The notes: a model not told the origin generated them from the letters alone. Shown: positions 13,934 to 25,050, counted from the stretch's first letter. The stretch is DNA of 64,000 nucleotides from Brachypodium distachyon (GCF_000005505.3 NC_016131.3:9383501-9447500); one strand, 5' to 3'. Numbers and translations: made by a program.

Positions 13934-14030
13934 CAAGGTGAGTCCGGTGATAGCCGTGGAGGTTCCGCCGCCGCCGCCACGATGGTAGAGAGAAAGGGAG
14001 GAGAAGTGCGTGAGAAGATATATAGATGGG
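13934..14030 (-). promoter_or_regulatory. TATA box and leader of the SCL30-like gene
   Basis: On the minus strand a TCTATATATCT box at about 14025-14016 precedes a pyrimidine-rich leader. The leader ends at a GT donor (ACTCACCTTG followed by GTAATAC) near 13934. The matching acceptor TTAG lies just before the exon beginning at 12895, ten bases upstream of the ATG. An intron of about 1 kb in the 5' leader is normal for plant SR genes. The promoter therefore looks intact although the coding region is damaged. Confidence 0.6.
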
Positions 14031-14091
14031 CGAGCCGCTGGTCCACGGGGGATTCCTTTGGTTCTGCTCTTTGACGGCCCAGACGTGCTCA

Positions 14092-14262
14092 ATTTAAAAG
14101 TGGTTTTGATTTTCAGTTTATAAATCAGAAAAGCATTTATTTAGGTGTTTTTGGCTTTGCCATTTGGCTTTGAACTTGATCTAGCAAAAAGTCAAAACAA
14201 AAAGCACATATATAAGTCAAAAGTCAAAAGTCACATTTAAATCTAACCAAACAAGGCCGAGT
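14092..14262. mobile_element. Foldback MITE, relative of the element at 8450
   Basis: Right end AAGTCACATTTAAATCTAACCAAACAAGG and repeated internal AAAAGTCAAAAGTC blocks match the design of the foldback element at 8450-8662. The left end is more diverged. It sits about 70 bp upstream of the TATA box of the SCL30-like gene, so both elements flank the SABRE/SCL30 promoter regions. Confidence 0.55.
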
Positions 14263-14799
14263 CGCAGGAAAAAAATTGGTTGCTCATGAAATTTTACATG
14301 CGTACTATATATACCTCGTATTTCATTTATATTTTTTGCTGAATATTTGGTCAACCATAGGCTAAAGAATATGACCTTTTTTACAAGATGAATACGAACC
14401 GTTATCCGTTGGCAGGCAAAATTGATAGGACACAGACAATCATGTTCTCCGGTGCTCATTAGATAATTCTTTCGGTGCAACTTTCTTTTCTCGATACTAT
14501 TTTCCGTGCAACTTATTTTTCTCGTTTTTGCTAAAGCAGAATACACTCTAGAGGTGCACCTAGGTGAGGATGCCAAAGAGTGGCCTAGTAGGTGGTTTTG
14601 GAGCGTGTGTAGTGCATTTTAAGTCAAGCATCTAAATGACGTTATATTTTCCCGTTGGTTTACTCTTGATGAGACCTTCAAAACTAGATCATTTATTGAT
14701 AGGCTTCCTTGAAAAATTTCAACGTTGTGCGTTGCAACAGAAAAAAAAATGATACATGTGAGACTCAAGTACACGTCCTTTTCATGTCGAAGATGTTAA

Positions 14800-15085
14800 T
14801 CAACATTGTTTTCTCGACATATTGTCAAGTCCTGCAAAGGGCACTATCTACGTCGGATTATGATGCGGCGCCGCTCGGAGCGATGTTCAATTGTTCAGAG
14901 AAGTCAAGTATATTCTCCATATGTTCTTCGTGTATTCTTCGGTCATGTTTTGTCCTCGGCCGGCTCATGCTTTAGCCTCTTTAGGGTCTTGTGGGTCTCA
15001 AGCCGAAAATTATGTGTGGCTTGACTCCTTTCCGGAGGATGTAATCCGTCTGGTGGCTGGTGATATTGCCGCGCCTACAAGTTAA
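14800..15085 (+). pseudogene. Relic of retroelement-type RNase H C-terminus
   Basis: Across two plus frames the sequence reads ALSTSDYDAAPLGAMF, then REVKYILHMF, then CPRPAHALASLGSCGSQ and VWLDSFPEDVIRLVAGD before a stop at about 15085. The order (small residues, SDYD, LGAMFREVK, CPR...AHALASLG, W...P..V..LV.GD) is that of the RNase H module at the end of plant non-LTR elements and their domesticated relatives. The frames are not continuous and no upstream reverse transcriptase is visible, so this is a short decayed fragment. Confidence 0.5.
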
Positions 15086-16031
15086 AGGAATGGTTGCGTA
15101 CGTTCTTTTCAAAACAAAAGATAAGAAACCAAAGAAATATTCCTCAATTAAAAGTAATGTTAAGGCACTCTAGATAAAACAAAATCAAGTTCAGTAAAAA
15201 AAACACTTCTAGGGAAACACATTCCAGAAGTAACCATGCACAAAGAAAGATAACATGTACTTGGGACAACTGGAACTTTGGAAATTAAGATCTCGATACC
15301 AGCCATGACAGAAGGGATCATTCAAATACATAAACCCGATCAGTTATTATCCCATTATCTAGATATGGTTTGCCACTTGGTGGACAGTAGTATCCTACCT
15401 GGTTGATAAAAAGTCATGAATGACAATGAGTATTGCAGCAACGTTAAGTGACATGATTTTTTTACAATTAAGGAAGAATCCACAACTATACCTCAACATT
15501 AGAATCAATGTCGTATATGCAGAATACATTTTTTATTGGCGGTGGGTCTCTCCCAGGGAGTGAGAGAATTAAGAACTGGAGAAATTAGGTACGTGAATTA
15601 CAAATTAAGCAGCACTGCAAAAGATATAATTAGGACTTACTTCTCCTGCGGATGGATAAGGGCCTTGCACTATGGGTCATAATCTTAATTTCAGTTATTG
15701 GATGACCACAAATGAAGCTATCAGGAAAGTATAAGTTATAAAATCTCCACTAGATCATCCACCAAGCACAACCTTCTTGATGTCCCCACAATATCTAAAG
15801 TTGATTGTTTGAAAATAAAGAGGCAAGGCCTAGACACAAAGAACAGACATCACTGCATAGTAAATAGCTCATGACACTACTGCATAAGAAAGCAGTGAAA
15901 GTAAATGCTGACAGAGCATATAGCTCTACCATTCATTAATTTGACTTTTTTAGTGTCGGATACCATCTCAAGTTCTCAACACATATTGCAATGTGTACAT
16001 CGGGTTTTATTTGGTACAAAGAAATACTCAC
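15086..16031. other. Gene-poor spacer
   Basis: AT-rich sequence without a convincing gene. A short minus-strand stretch near 15715-15645 ends in AGGAGAA followed by GTAAGT and could be a leftover exon, but no protein family is recognisable. Confidence 0.4.
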
Positions 16032-16096
16032 CACCCGGTCACGAACTGCTTCGAGGCCCAGCTGCGGACCACCTTATGGAAAGCCTGTATTGCATC
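16032..16096 (-). pseudogene. Single-exon relic resembling LIKE-COV/COV1 membrane protein
   Basis: Between an acceptor-like TTTTTTTTTGCGAG (ending 16097) and a donor-like GTGAGT (from 16031), 65 bases read DAIQAFHKVVRSWASKQFVTG plus two bases. The core FHKVVRSWASKxFxTG is the stretch just before the first membrane segment in plant LIKE-COV/CONTINUOUS VASCULAR RING proteins. The next expected part (hydrophobic, with an FYITWW-like run) was not found downstream on the minus strand. I read this as an orphan exon of a lost or displaced gene copy. The match is from memory of the family and rests on about 17 residues. Confidence 0.45.
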
Positions 16097-16689
16097 CTCG
16101 CAAAAAAAAAGCCTTTACTGCAGAAAAGAGAGGGAAAATTCAACACTGAGTTGTTGTTGAGTCAGAAATTCAAACACAACCGTCAAATATCTGGAGCAAA
16201 CTTTTTGTGCAAGTGAAGTACTGAAAGGAAAGCATGAATGAATAAGGATAAAGAACATGAGCATTCTACTTTCATCTTTGTCAAATAATGATTGTTCAAA
16301 TTTTCTACCAGTACGGCAAGCACCCCAGGCAGATTAGGTACTACTTGAGCATCTAACCGAAGGAAACATTTATGTACTACCATATCGTGCCTATGTTCAG
16401 ATGGTAACATCCTAAAATTAATGTTCATTCCAGTAAACCAAATGAAACAATTTCTTCCCAAATGTCATTGCTAACCAGATTACTAATATTACGGTAAATG
16501 GTAATGCGCCAAAACAGTTAGTTCATCACTGAGTTGGCCACTCGGTTCATTTCCTTACTGAACAACAACACCCTCGATTCTATTCATAACGCCAAAATAT
16601 ATTCACTTGCAGTAATTTAGCACAATGCAACGAAGCACCCATTCTATAACACAAAATCAAGCTCACGGTTAAGAACAACCGCCTCTTAC

Positions 16690-17330
16690 ACTTCGTGACA
16701 CTGGTGGACTCCGCCTTGCACCATGGTCGATTGACCTCATGCATCGGGCGGTGACATCCGGCATGACGGGGAGAAGAGGAGGGAGTGCATGCCTGCGGTG
16801 GCCAGAGGGGGTGCGGACGCGGCAACGGTGGTGGAGACGTGGGTGGCTAGGTCGCGGCAGTCATGGCGGAGCGGCAGGAGGATGGGGAGGTCTTGGTTCG
16901 GCGCCGGAGGAATGGAGGACCAGCGCGAGACAGCGTGACAAGCTGGTGGCGCATCCCCTCCACAGCGCCCCTCCTGCTCCCTCTCCCTCATCTATACTCC
17001 ACCCTTCTCTCCTCCATGCATTCTCCAATCCAGATCTCATGGAGGCCGCATCCCCAGGCCCCTGGACCAGGAGGAGGAGGCCGCCCCAAACCTGTCATCG
17101 CCGGTGCAGGACGACGGCCAGAGACCTCGATCGGGATGGCCGCGAGGTCGTCATCAATGTGCTTCGCCATCAGGGCATTAATCGTGGGTAGACCCGGCCC
17201 TATGGAGGAATCAGGTGCGGGAGAGAAGAATGGGAAGGGTGGAGGTGAGGAAACCTAGCGGCTGCTCGTCGTGACGTACGGCAGATTAGAGCGAAGGGGA
17301 AGGGGAAGGGGCTCGATGAATGGATGGCGG
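16690..17330. other. GC-rich island without an assignable gene
   Basis: The segment is clearly more GC-rich than its surroundings and is open in several frames on both strands, as GC-rich DNA often is. One minus frame from an ATG at 17170 reads MAKHIDDDLAAIPIEV and then a Gly/Pro-rich run. It could be the first exon of a decayed gene, perhaps the same one that left the exon at 16032-16096, but nothing links them directly. Confidence 0.3.
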
Positions 17331-17580
17331 ACCGAAGGGGCGAAGGGAAACGTTTCGGGGGGAGGAGCGACGGACGGACGTATGTACGAGCCTACCACGG
17401 ACGCAACTGCAAATTAAGGAATAGTAAAGATAATAAACTAGTTGGGCTGCACATATGTACTACACGAAGGAGTAGCATGAATTGAAACTACCAGAGATGG
17501 GCTGAACGGACGGAGTAAAAAATTCAGGATGACATGGCTTCACCACAAGTCAGGAAAATCACTAGTGTGGGCTCCTATTT

Positions 17581-17622
17581 AGGAATTTCCACTTGGACCG
17601 ATGAATTTCCACTTGGACCGAG
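17581..17622. repeat. Short tandem duplication, 21 bp unit
   Basis: GAATTTCCACTTGGACCGA occurs twice back to back, separated by two bases. It has the look of replication slippage or of a footprint left by an excised element. No gene nearby. Confidence 0.7.
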
Positions 17623-18073
17623 CTCATGACAAACCAACGCGTCGGCACCACAAAGGTTAGTGAACCAGTGATTTCTAGCCACATAGTAGCAGACTTGGCT
17701 GAAGTCACCTAATGGCAAAATTATAGAAAACGGTGATGCAACAGATCGACAAAAGTGGTCGTAAAATACAATCATATGGCAACCAGAAAAGTCCTTGCTA
17801 GCTAGACTTTTTTTCTTTAATCTTTTGGAATATTAGGCTAGATTCAAAAAGGCATAGAAAGCAAGCTGCTTCAATGACGTTGTGGTTGATCCACAGGCGT
17901 CACAGTTACACGAAGAAGGAGCCGAAGGATATCATTTTCTTGAAAGATCCGTGTGTAGATTATTCAGAGACATGGAACAGACTCCGTGTGCTCGTGCACG
18001 GTGCACCGACCGGCGACTTCTCACTCTAGCTGCGGATACATATAGGATTCGTTACACTTACATATGTGGTGGC

Positions 18074-19253
18074 GGGAGCGGAGAGGACTCATTTCCCCCC
18101 TTTCTTCCTCTAAGCCTCGTCCCCCGCTGCTACAGCTCCGAGTCCATCGATCTGCCGCCACCTCTCCCCTTCGTCTCCGCCGGCCTCGCCGTCTGGAGAG
18201 GGAGGGGAGGGGAAGGAAGGCCGGTCCTTCGTCTCCTCTTGTATATGTTTAGTGTTGCCTTAGAGGCGGTTCTCGGAGGATTTTCGTTGCCATTGGGGTG
18301 GCTCCGGCGACACCGCGGGTTAGTGATGTTGGCCATCGTTTTCTTCGTTGGTTTGCCTAACAAAGATAGCATCGGCCAGATCTCTTTCCCCGCATCCTCC
18401 TTTATCCTAAATAATCTCCACCTCCTCTCAGATCTGAATCGATTGGAGCAGGCTTTGCCTGGTGTTTCTCCACTCAGCTCTGGATCTGAGTTTCCCCTAT
18501 CTAGCTTTTCCTTTTGGTTTGTGTTCAGTGTCCCTCAGCAACCGGTGAATCTCACCCCCAGATATTTGATCCGGTTTACTTTTCCAAGTGCTTCATATTC
18601 GTCTTCTTCTTGGTCTAGAGGAGCTTGTTTCTTTTCCGGTGATGTTTTACATGTCCTTATGCACTGGAAAAGAATTGGCTCTGGCAGCCATGACTGGCAT
18701 ATATCTCCTGCCTCCCCCTTCAACCTCCTTTTCGGAGGCCCGTTTGGCGGTTTCGGGGAGCAGAGATTTCGTGCTCTTTGTCATCGGCCGCCCTGGATCG
18801 GGATTTGGAGATCTCTGCCCATTCGAGGTGTGTTGGATATGGCTCGACGCCGAGAGGATCTACATAATCAGATGCGGTGTAGGCATTTTCATCCTCCTGG
18901 ACATTTACTCCGTAGGACTCTTCTTTCTCCGCTGGAGAAGCTAATCTCCTGGCGTCTCCTTGCATTTGGCGGTGGTCCTTGCTGTGGCTCATCGGCGGCG
19001 AGAACAACTCTGGTCGGAGGAGAAAAAGCTGGGTTGACGCGTGGACGAAGGTCCCCTCCGTCGTGGCAGCTCGAGACTGTACTCATCACACGTGTTGTTT
19101 GCTTCATCTAGGAGCTATCCACGATGTATCTTGGAGGCTTGCTTGTAATTTTACTTTCTGCTTTGGCCTTGCACGTTTCTCGTGCTGTACTCTCCCGTGG
19201 AGTTACCACTCCACTGCTTTAATAATATATGTCAGGGACCTTTACAAAAAAAA
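18074..19253 (+). mobile_element. Candidate poly(A) retroposon bounded by 14-bp direct repeats
   Basis: The sequence ends in nine A residues (19246-19254) preceded by CTTTAATAATATATGTCAGGGACC, a tail style seen in grass non-LTR elements. ACATAAGTGGTGGC follows at 19254-19267, and ACATATGTGGTGGC (13 of 14 identical) lies at 18060-18073, so a target-site duplication is likely. The inside is pyrimidine-rich at first, then has a leader-like composition. No reverse transcriptase or other domain is recognisable, and the open frame running through it crosses the left border, so it is not taken as a gene. It may be a truncated LINE, a long SINE-like element or a retroposed transcript. Confidence 0.55.
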
Positions 19254-19449
19254 ACATAAGTGGTGGCATTGTCACTTTATTACTAGTTGGAGCACATCTG
19301 CACCTACGAAAGGAAGTGTACAAAAATACAGATTGTAACTGGTCAGTACACATATGGTTCTAACAAGAGAGATGGGAAAGTAGAGAAATGAGCTGGAATA
19401 GGATATTAAAAAAATCCACAATATATTATTTTGATTAAGAAGACATGCT

Positions 19450-19668
19450 GTAACATGTATTGCAAATATGATGAAAGATCGGATCATACGTGATATCCCC
19501 GTGTTTTCATTATTTTGGGATTTTTGTGAAGCAAAAAGACCCCTAAAAAACATGCGTGAGCATCAATGCAGTAACAAGTATTGCAAAGTTGATGAAAGAT
19601 TTTATCGATCATGGTATCATATGTTTTCATTATTTTGGGATTTTTTGTGAATCAAAAAGACCTCCAAC
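19450..19668. repeat. Imperfect tandem duplication, about 120 bp
   Basis: Two diverged copies each contain TATTGCAAA..TGATGAAAGAT, a variable centre, then TTTTCATTATTTTGGGATTTTT and GTGAA-CAAAAAGACC. The starts lie near 19457 and 19578. It lies in gene-free DNA downstream of the candidate retroposon. Confidence 0.8.
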
Positions 19669-19669
19669 T

Positions 19670-21470
19670 ATTTAGGCCCACTCCCTGTCTTAATGTTTGC
19701 ACTGCAGACCGACTCACGCTAATCCAACTCCATTTATTCAGGCGCCCATAACCTGCTGCTACCGGCGAACGAGGCGAAGAGGTCCCCCTTGAAGCCCAGC
19801 GCTTTTGGTGCCAAAAAAGCCAACCATGCATGGACCACATGAACAAGCATGGAAATTTTGATCCACAAGTGTTATGGGTGCCAACGAAACATGCACAGGA
19901 TTTAGATAGATCGTCACACTGGGAAGAAATACCCAACAAAGCATATAACATTTCTCTTCTCTAAAGGATGGAGAATCTGAGGCCCTTTCAGTGCATCAAT
20001 GTGTTCCGATCCTTGCCGTTGCTATCATGTGATCGGGGCCGTTCGTCGTCCCAGCTCGCCTCTCTCTGCAGCGCCTCCCCTCGATCTCTTCGCAGCGCCG
20101 CGTCTCCCTCCACTCCTTCTCTCTGCAGCTCTCCTCATCTACACCCGCTCCTCGCCGGCGTTCCTCACCTCCACCAGCTCCTGCCGGGGCCTCCATCCTC
20201 CCTTGCTAGTTGTCTGCTCTTCTCGATCTGGTGCAGAGCCGCCCCCTCTTCTAGATCAGGTGCAGTGCCAGCCCACTCATCTCGATCCAGTGGTGGCAGC
20301 CGCTGCTTCGATCGACGGCCGTTTCTCTCAACTCGTTGGCTCCTGCTCCTTCCTCCCACTAACTCCGCGCCACGCCCTCTCCTTTCCATCTCCCCCTCAC
20401 AGGACTAAACCTAAAGAGGAAGAGGGACGGTGGCTGGATGGGGAGAAAGAGCCGGCATCGTTCGTGCGATGGTGTATAGAGGAGGTGGAGGACGACGATG
20501 AGGCGAGAAGATGATCCGTGAGGAGACTATCAATGCCACCAGCCGCCCCCGCGAGATGTGCACCATGAATGTCTTCTGAAGCAAGCGGCCAGACCTTGAC
20601 TTCGCAATCAACGACTTCGAGGGCGACGGGATTGACCCCAAGCTGCGCTCTTACTCCCTTCGAGCGTAACATCAAGGTATGCATGGGCGAGGCACCAATT
20701 TTTCCCTCCTTCTGCCTCTTGTTTTTTCTTGTTGTTGTTGGTGCGGTGTGATGTGCATTGGTTTGGATGAATTGTAAAACTAATGACTAATGAGGTTGAC
20801 GTTTTAATTGAAGGAATTTCCTTAGAAAAGCAAGTTTTTACGGGTTCAATTGTCTAGTGATGGTTATAAAACTGAAATACTTGCGTTCTTGTTCAACGAC
20901 ATTGTAAAATCTCAAAATTGTGGGCCGAAAATCACAGGTTTGCTCTCAGATAGCATGAGACATGTGTTAATTATCACCAATGCTCTGCTATATTCAGAGC
21001 AATTTATGTATTGCTCATGTTTGTGTTCTGACTTCTGAGTAGTGTACTGCAGATGACCAGACATTAATTTTTCGTGTTTCTCATCTTTGGGATCTGAATT
21101 TACACATATGTGATTTCTAATTTCGGGGCTCATATTGTTTATGGATACTTGGGTTTTGAGTCCCAACCTGTTCTAGTTAATTTTTGCACAACGTTAATAT
21201 ATTAGTACTTTTGTGGTTTTCAATGCATTTTTCCTATTTGGTATCCAAGTCTGGTGTACCCAGTTGCCAAGATTACTCTAGGTTCGGGAGGAGAGTGGCA
21301 GCTGCGAGCAGTGGCGTGGCTGTGTGCAGGGGGGACGACGCGGTGTGCAGGGCGATAGAAGGGAGGAGGCCATCGGGATTTGTGGCTGCGGCAGATGGTT
21401 TGCCTTGCAGGAGTTGCGGCTTCAGTTGTTGGAGGCGACGGTTCTAGTGAGTGGGTGAGATCATCCCTTA
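19670..21470. other. Spacer with a possible decayed exon at 20511-20670
   Basis: From 19990 to 20680 the DNA is GC-rich and open in many frames. One plus frame starting at ATG 20511 reads MIREETINATSRPREM, is stopped by TGA, and then continues in frame as KRPDLDFAINDFEGDGIDPK and LRSYSLRA, stop, before a GT-like donor at about 20676. The amino-acid texture looks like real but broken coding sequence. I do not recognise the family. Nothing else supports a gene here. Confidence 0.3.
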
Positions 21471-21672
21471 GGTCCTGTTTGTTTGTCCTTCTGTTTCAGC
21501 TTTTGATGCTTCTAGCCCTAAAAAAAACACTTCCCCGTTTACACGTGAAGTTGAGAAGCACGTCCGGAGGTGTCAGCTTCACGTGCTTTTTAGAGGGCTA
21601 GAAGCACCCAAAGCTGAAATAGAAGCTCAAACAAGCAGTGCCTTTTTTAAAGGTCCAAACAAACAGTGCCTA
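21470..21672. mobile_element. Foldback MITE (hAT-like ends)
   Basis: A left arm GGTCCTGTTTGTTTGTCCTTC..CTTTTGATGCTTCTAGCCCT pairs with the right arm AGGGCTAGAAGCACCCAAAGC..CAAACAAGCAGTGCC. The central AGCACGTCCGGAGGTGTC loop lies between arms containing CACGTGAAG and CTTCACGTG. A second copy of the end, CAAACAAACAGTGCC, extends the right edge. Ends of the TGTTTGTTTG kind are common in small grass foldback elements. Confidence 0.8.
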
Positions 21673-22760
21673 AGAAGAGATGGTGCACTCGGGGGTGGGA
21701 GGGCAGGAGGCTCGGTCAAGGTTGGGCCAGGGGAGAGATGCCCTAGCGAAGGAGAGGGAGGAAAGATGGGCTCGCATTTCAGCCCAAGGCTAAACATAAA
21801 AAGAAAAGCTTTCTTTTTTGACAAATCAAATGGATTATAATATATATCATATCAACTCTTAAAATCCTGGAAAATTCAAATGTGCAAATTTGAATATTTA
21901 GAATCCAAATAAAATATAAACCAACCAAAAGAGCCAGTATAAATCAAATTTATATTCTAGTTGATGTTAATTCAATTTAAAGCCGCAGCTTATAGCAAAT
22001 GTTGAATTAACGAAGCTTAATTCAACGAAAAATTTCGGTAGTCATTTGTAGGAAAAAGGTTTTGAAGAACTCCAAAAAATGGTCTGTTACATAAATGAGA
22101 TGTGTTCATTCCGTGACATATCAACAAATCGATAGTTTGTCAATGATAAATAAGCAAAAAAAATTCAAAACTTTCTGGCCCAAGGAACTTGCCATTGAAC
22201 CCACGGAACTAAAACCAGCACTTCCCATTGCCCAGAAACCATCTCACAGCAAAACCAGCTAAAAGCCCACTCTCTTTACATTAAGCCTGATGATTGTCCT
22301 CATCTTCTGCCGGATCAGCAGCCCTCGAATAGAATTTACTCTGGGTCCGTCGGTGCTTTGTATTTTCTACAATACATGAGTCAATATAGAACGCTCATTT
22401 TCCAATCTAACAGTCAACATATATAACTCTATTACTAATGCCATGGAGTACCGACCCTATTTCTGTGCATGTTTATTTCCTGCCAACAATAAACTTGACA
22501 AAGTAGGAGTACAATTTATATCGCACACATACATACTCCACAGTATCAAACAAACACACGTTTGATTTGAAAATAAAATAAATCGAGACGCGTTATCGTG
22601 AGACCAGAAGCAACTGGAAGCTGTGGTGGTGGACGCACGCACCGCCAAACCAAATGCCTCTCCAACAGCCGGATTAGGTTTAAACCCTCCAAACCCCCCA
22701 ACCCCACCCAATAATCCACCCCCTAACAGCTAAACAGCACCAATAATAAAGACGAAGAAA
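21673..22760. other. AT-rich spacer upstream of the first BELL gene
   Basis: No gene, clear transposon end or repeat recognised. The sequence becomes purine- and pyrimidine-biased towards 22700, where promoter or leader of the BELL gene is expected to begin. Confidence 0.5.
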
Positions 22761-22779
22761 AGAGTGAGGGAAAGAGAAA

Positions 22780-25050
22780 TTTCTTTGCCCCCCCCCCCCC
22801 CCATTATTTTAGGTTATTTTATATTGGTTACAGTTGTTAGTGGTTGGTGGTGTTTGTTTTGTTTATTCATTATTTCGGATGGCAAAAGAAGGAAGAAGAA
22901 GCAAGACAATGAAAAAAAAAGCAACAAGAGGAGGGCGGCAGAGAGAGAGAGAGCGCTTCTCTCTCCTCCTTTTTGCGGTTTTGATATTGTAATCTTGGGA
23001 TCTGTTTTTGTCCCCATGCTGGCAGAGAGGGATTGATTTTCTTCTTTTTCCTCCTTCCCTTCGCCTCTCGACCCCGTCTCCCCAGATCAGCAAGGAGCTT
23101 GCTTGGGTCTCGTGACAGCAATCCCTGCCTGCTCGGCTGCTCTCGCTTTGCACCCTCTGCTGCCTCCCATGAGGAGCACACCACCCTCAGGTCTCTCTCT
23201 CTCTCTCTCTCCCCCCTTCCGCCATATTCTAAACCCCCCTCTCTGCATCATTGGCCCCTGCTCAACAGAAATTCCTTGGTGCATATTCCCTGGCTGGGCA
23301 TACGATTTTTAGTTGCTCCGGTTCTTGCTTCTTCTTTGCTTCGGAAAATTGTGTTGCCTGATCTCAGTGGGTGCAACCAATCCTTTTGTTTTTCCGCGGT
23401 GCTGTTATGAGCTCTCAATGATTGGTTGGTCTCTTCGAGTCCTTTTGGTTTTTGAGGGCGGCGATAGATGATAGGGCTGGCTGGTTTCTCTGAATTCTGA
23501 GTTTTTTCTGTGTCTCCGGCTGGGCTCGACTTGGGGGGGGGGGGGGGGGGGGGGTCTGGAGATTGCGAGCCCTGTCTGGAGATTTTAGTGGAGTCTTAGT
23601 TGGCTTTCTGGAGGAACTGAAGGTATTGGGGTTTTGGGCAGCTTAATCGATGGTCTTTTTTTACCTCCCCACTTCAAGTTCTTGGTTTTGTTGGTGCTGG
23701 GGATTGAAGAAGCTGTCCGTTCTTCACCTCTTGCCTCTGAATTCGTGGTTGTCCTCTTGAATTCTGGGTTTCCTGGTGGTCTTGGGAGCTGAATTTTCAT
23801 TTGGTATCGGTGGGCTGTGAGTTTCTAGTTGCTCCCCCAACTACCAGTAGAGACTTATGGGCGCAATGATAGAACCGAGCTTGATTATGGTGGAATCCTT
23901 TTTGATTTTGTTGCCCATTCTTGAATTATTTCTTTCCTTGGGTGCCTGCATTAAATCCATCTTCTTGAAAACCCTGTTGTTGGTGGTTCTTGTTTGGATT
24001 GCTATCTTTAAATTTTTATGCAATGGAAATTCTTGGCTCTTCTCGCCAGAATTTAGTTATCCTATTGTGTGTGACAACTGACGACAAGGTTTCGCCTTGG
24101 AGATTTCTCCTGGTTTCACTCCCACCTCTTTCATATCATTAAAAATTACTTTAAATTTGAGCTGCAAACAAGGAGGAAAGTAATTTCTATATAGGTGCTC
24201 TCTCAATAGTAATCTCATGCCATTTCATTTCTTCTTTCAGATTGATTCCCAAGCAGTACTCCTTCATATCTTCTGGGCTGTTCCTGGGCTGGTGAAGGAG
24301 CGCTGAGTGGTGTGCACGCCTCCTCGGCCGTCCATCTGTTGAACCAGGTATCACCGAAATATAATTGTATTTAAGTACAGACCAATTCATTTTTCAAGAA
24401 TAGAAAGCATTCGTGCTCTTGCAATTATGCGGTGTAGAATGGATTATCTGGTTTGGCTCCTTTGAATGGCGAAACAGAAGGAATTTGCAACCGCATTCTC
24501 ATCATCTTGGTAAGGAAGGGGCAAAAAGCCAAGAACTTAGCTGAGCTCATAGATGAAGGACCACCTGTACCTTTAGCCTGCAAACAAGCATCTTGCCTTG
24601 TCATTTTGTATTGTCCTTTTTCTTGAGCATAATGTCTGTTTCTTCTCTACAAATGTTAAAAACGAAAGAACAAAATGTGGTAACCTTACGCGAGGTGGTA
24701 ACTGGCTAACTGCTGCCAAAAAAATTAGGATCTGAAGTTCTGGGCTTTAATCACTCGTGATGGCCATTGTGGTTATCTTGTGTCCTTCAGAAGAAAACAG
24801 AAACAGTTTTTTTTGCGTTGGTTGCAATGTTGTTAGTTTGTTCCACTCTTACTGTTTTAGGGAAGAAATTATTCCTTGTTCGGTTAATCTTTTTTTTGCG
24901 GATAATATTTTGCTTAAGTGTTATCTTCAACTTCTGTTTCCCCTTGCAGGAAGGTCAATCAAAATTTGATTCGGGAACTTTGCAGTTGCTTCTACATAGA
25001 TATCCATGCCTTTGCAGTAATCTTGACAAGTGTGCAGTCATAACTGTGAA
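22780..25050 (+). promoter_or_regulatory. Promoter and long, intron-split 5' leader of the first BELL gene
   Basis: The region holds a C15 run (22788-22802), a GA repeat (22941-22953), a CT repeat (23191-23210) and a G22 run (23533-23554). Two untranslated exons can be placed: one from about 24241 (after TTCTTTCAG) to about 24346 (GTTGAACCAG then GTATC), and one starting about 24951 (after CCCTTGCAG) that contains the start codon at 25051. An earlier leader exon must lie within about 22900-23600. GAGA repeats are binding sites of BBR/BPC factors, which are known regulators of TALE homeobox genes in cereals and Arabidopsis; their use here is inference. Confidence 0.6.
23533..23554. repeat. G22 homopolymer near the leader of the first BELL gene
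   Basis: Twenty-two consecutive G residues lie in the transcribed direction, either in the first leader exon or the first leader intron. A run this long can form G-quadruplex structures in DNA or RNA. Length is likely to vary between plants and may be miscounted in assembly. Confidence 0.9.

Noticed and set aside
16739..17258. Overlapping frames of 130-150 codons in the GC-rich island
   Set aside because: Open in many frames at once on both strands, no domain, no splice or start context.
17882..19111. Longest uninterrupted plus-strand frame (409 codons)
   Set aside because: No family motif, low-complexity composition, and it crosses the left border of the candidate retroposon at 18074. Best seen as a chance frame in pyrimidine-rich DNA.
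19968..20514. Ser/Pro/Leu-rich frames of 146-171 codons
   Set aside because: Low-complexity translation from a CT- and GC-rich stretch, no homologous feature recognised.
23033..23410. 125-codon frame in the BELL leader
   Set aside because: Starts at a non-ATG codon and spans likely leader exon and intron; no evidence of translation.
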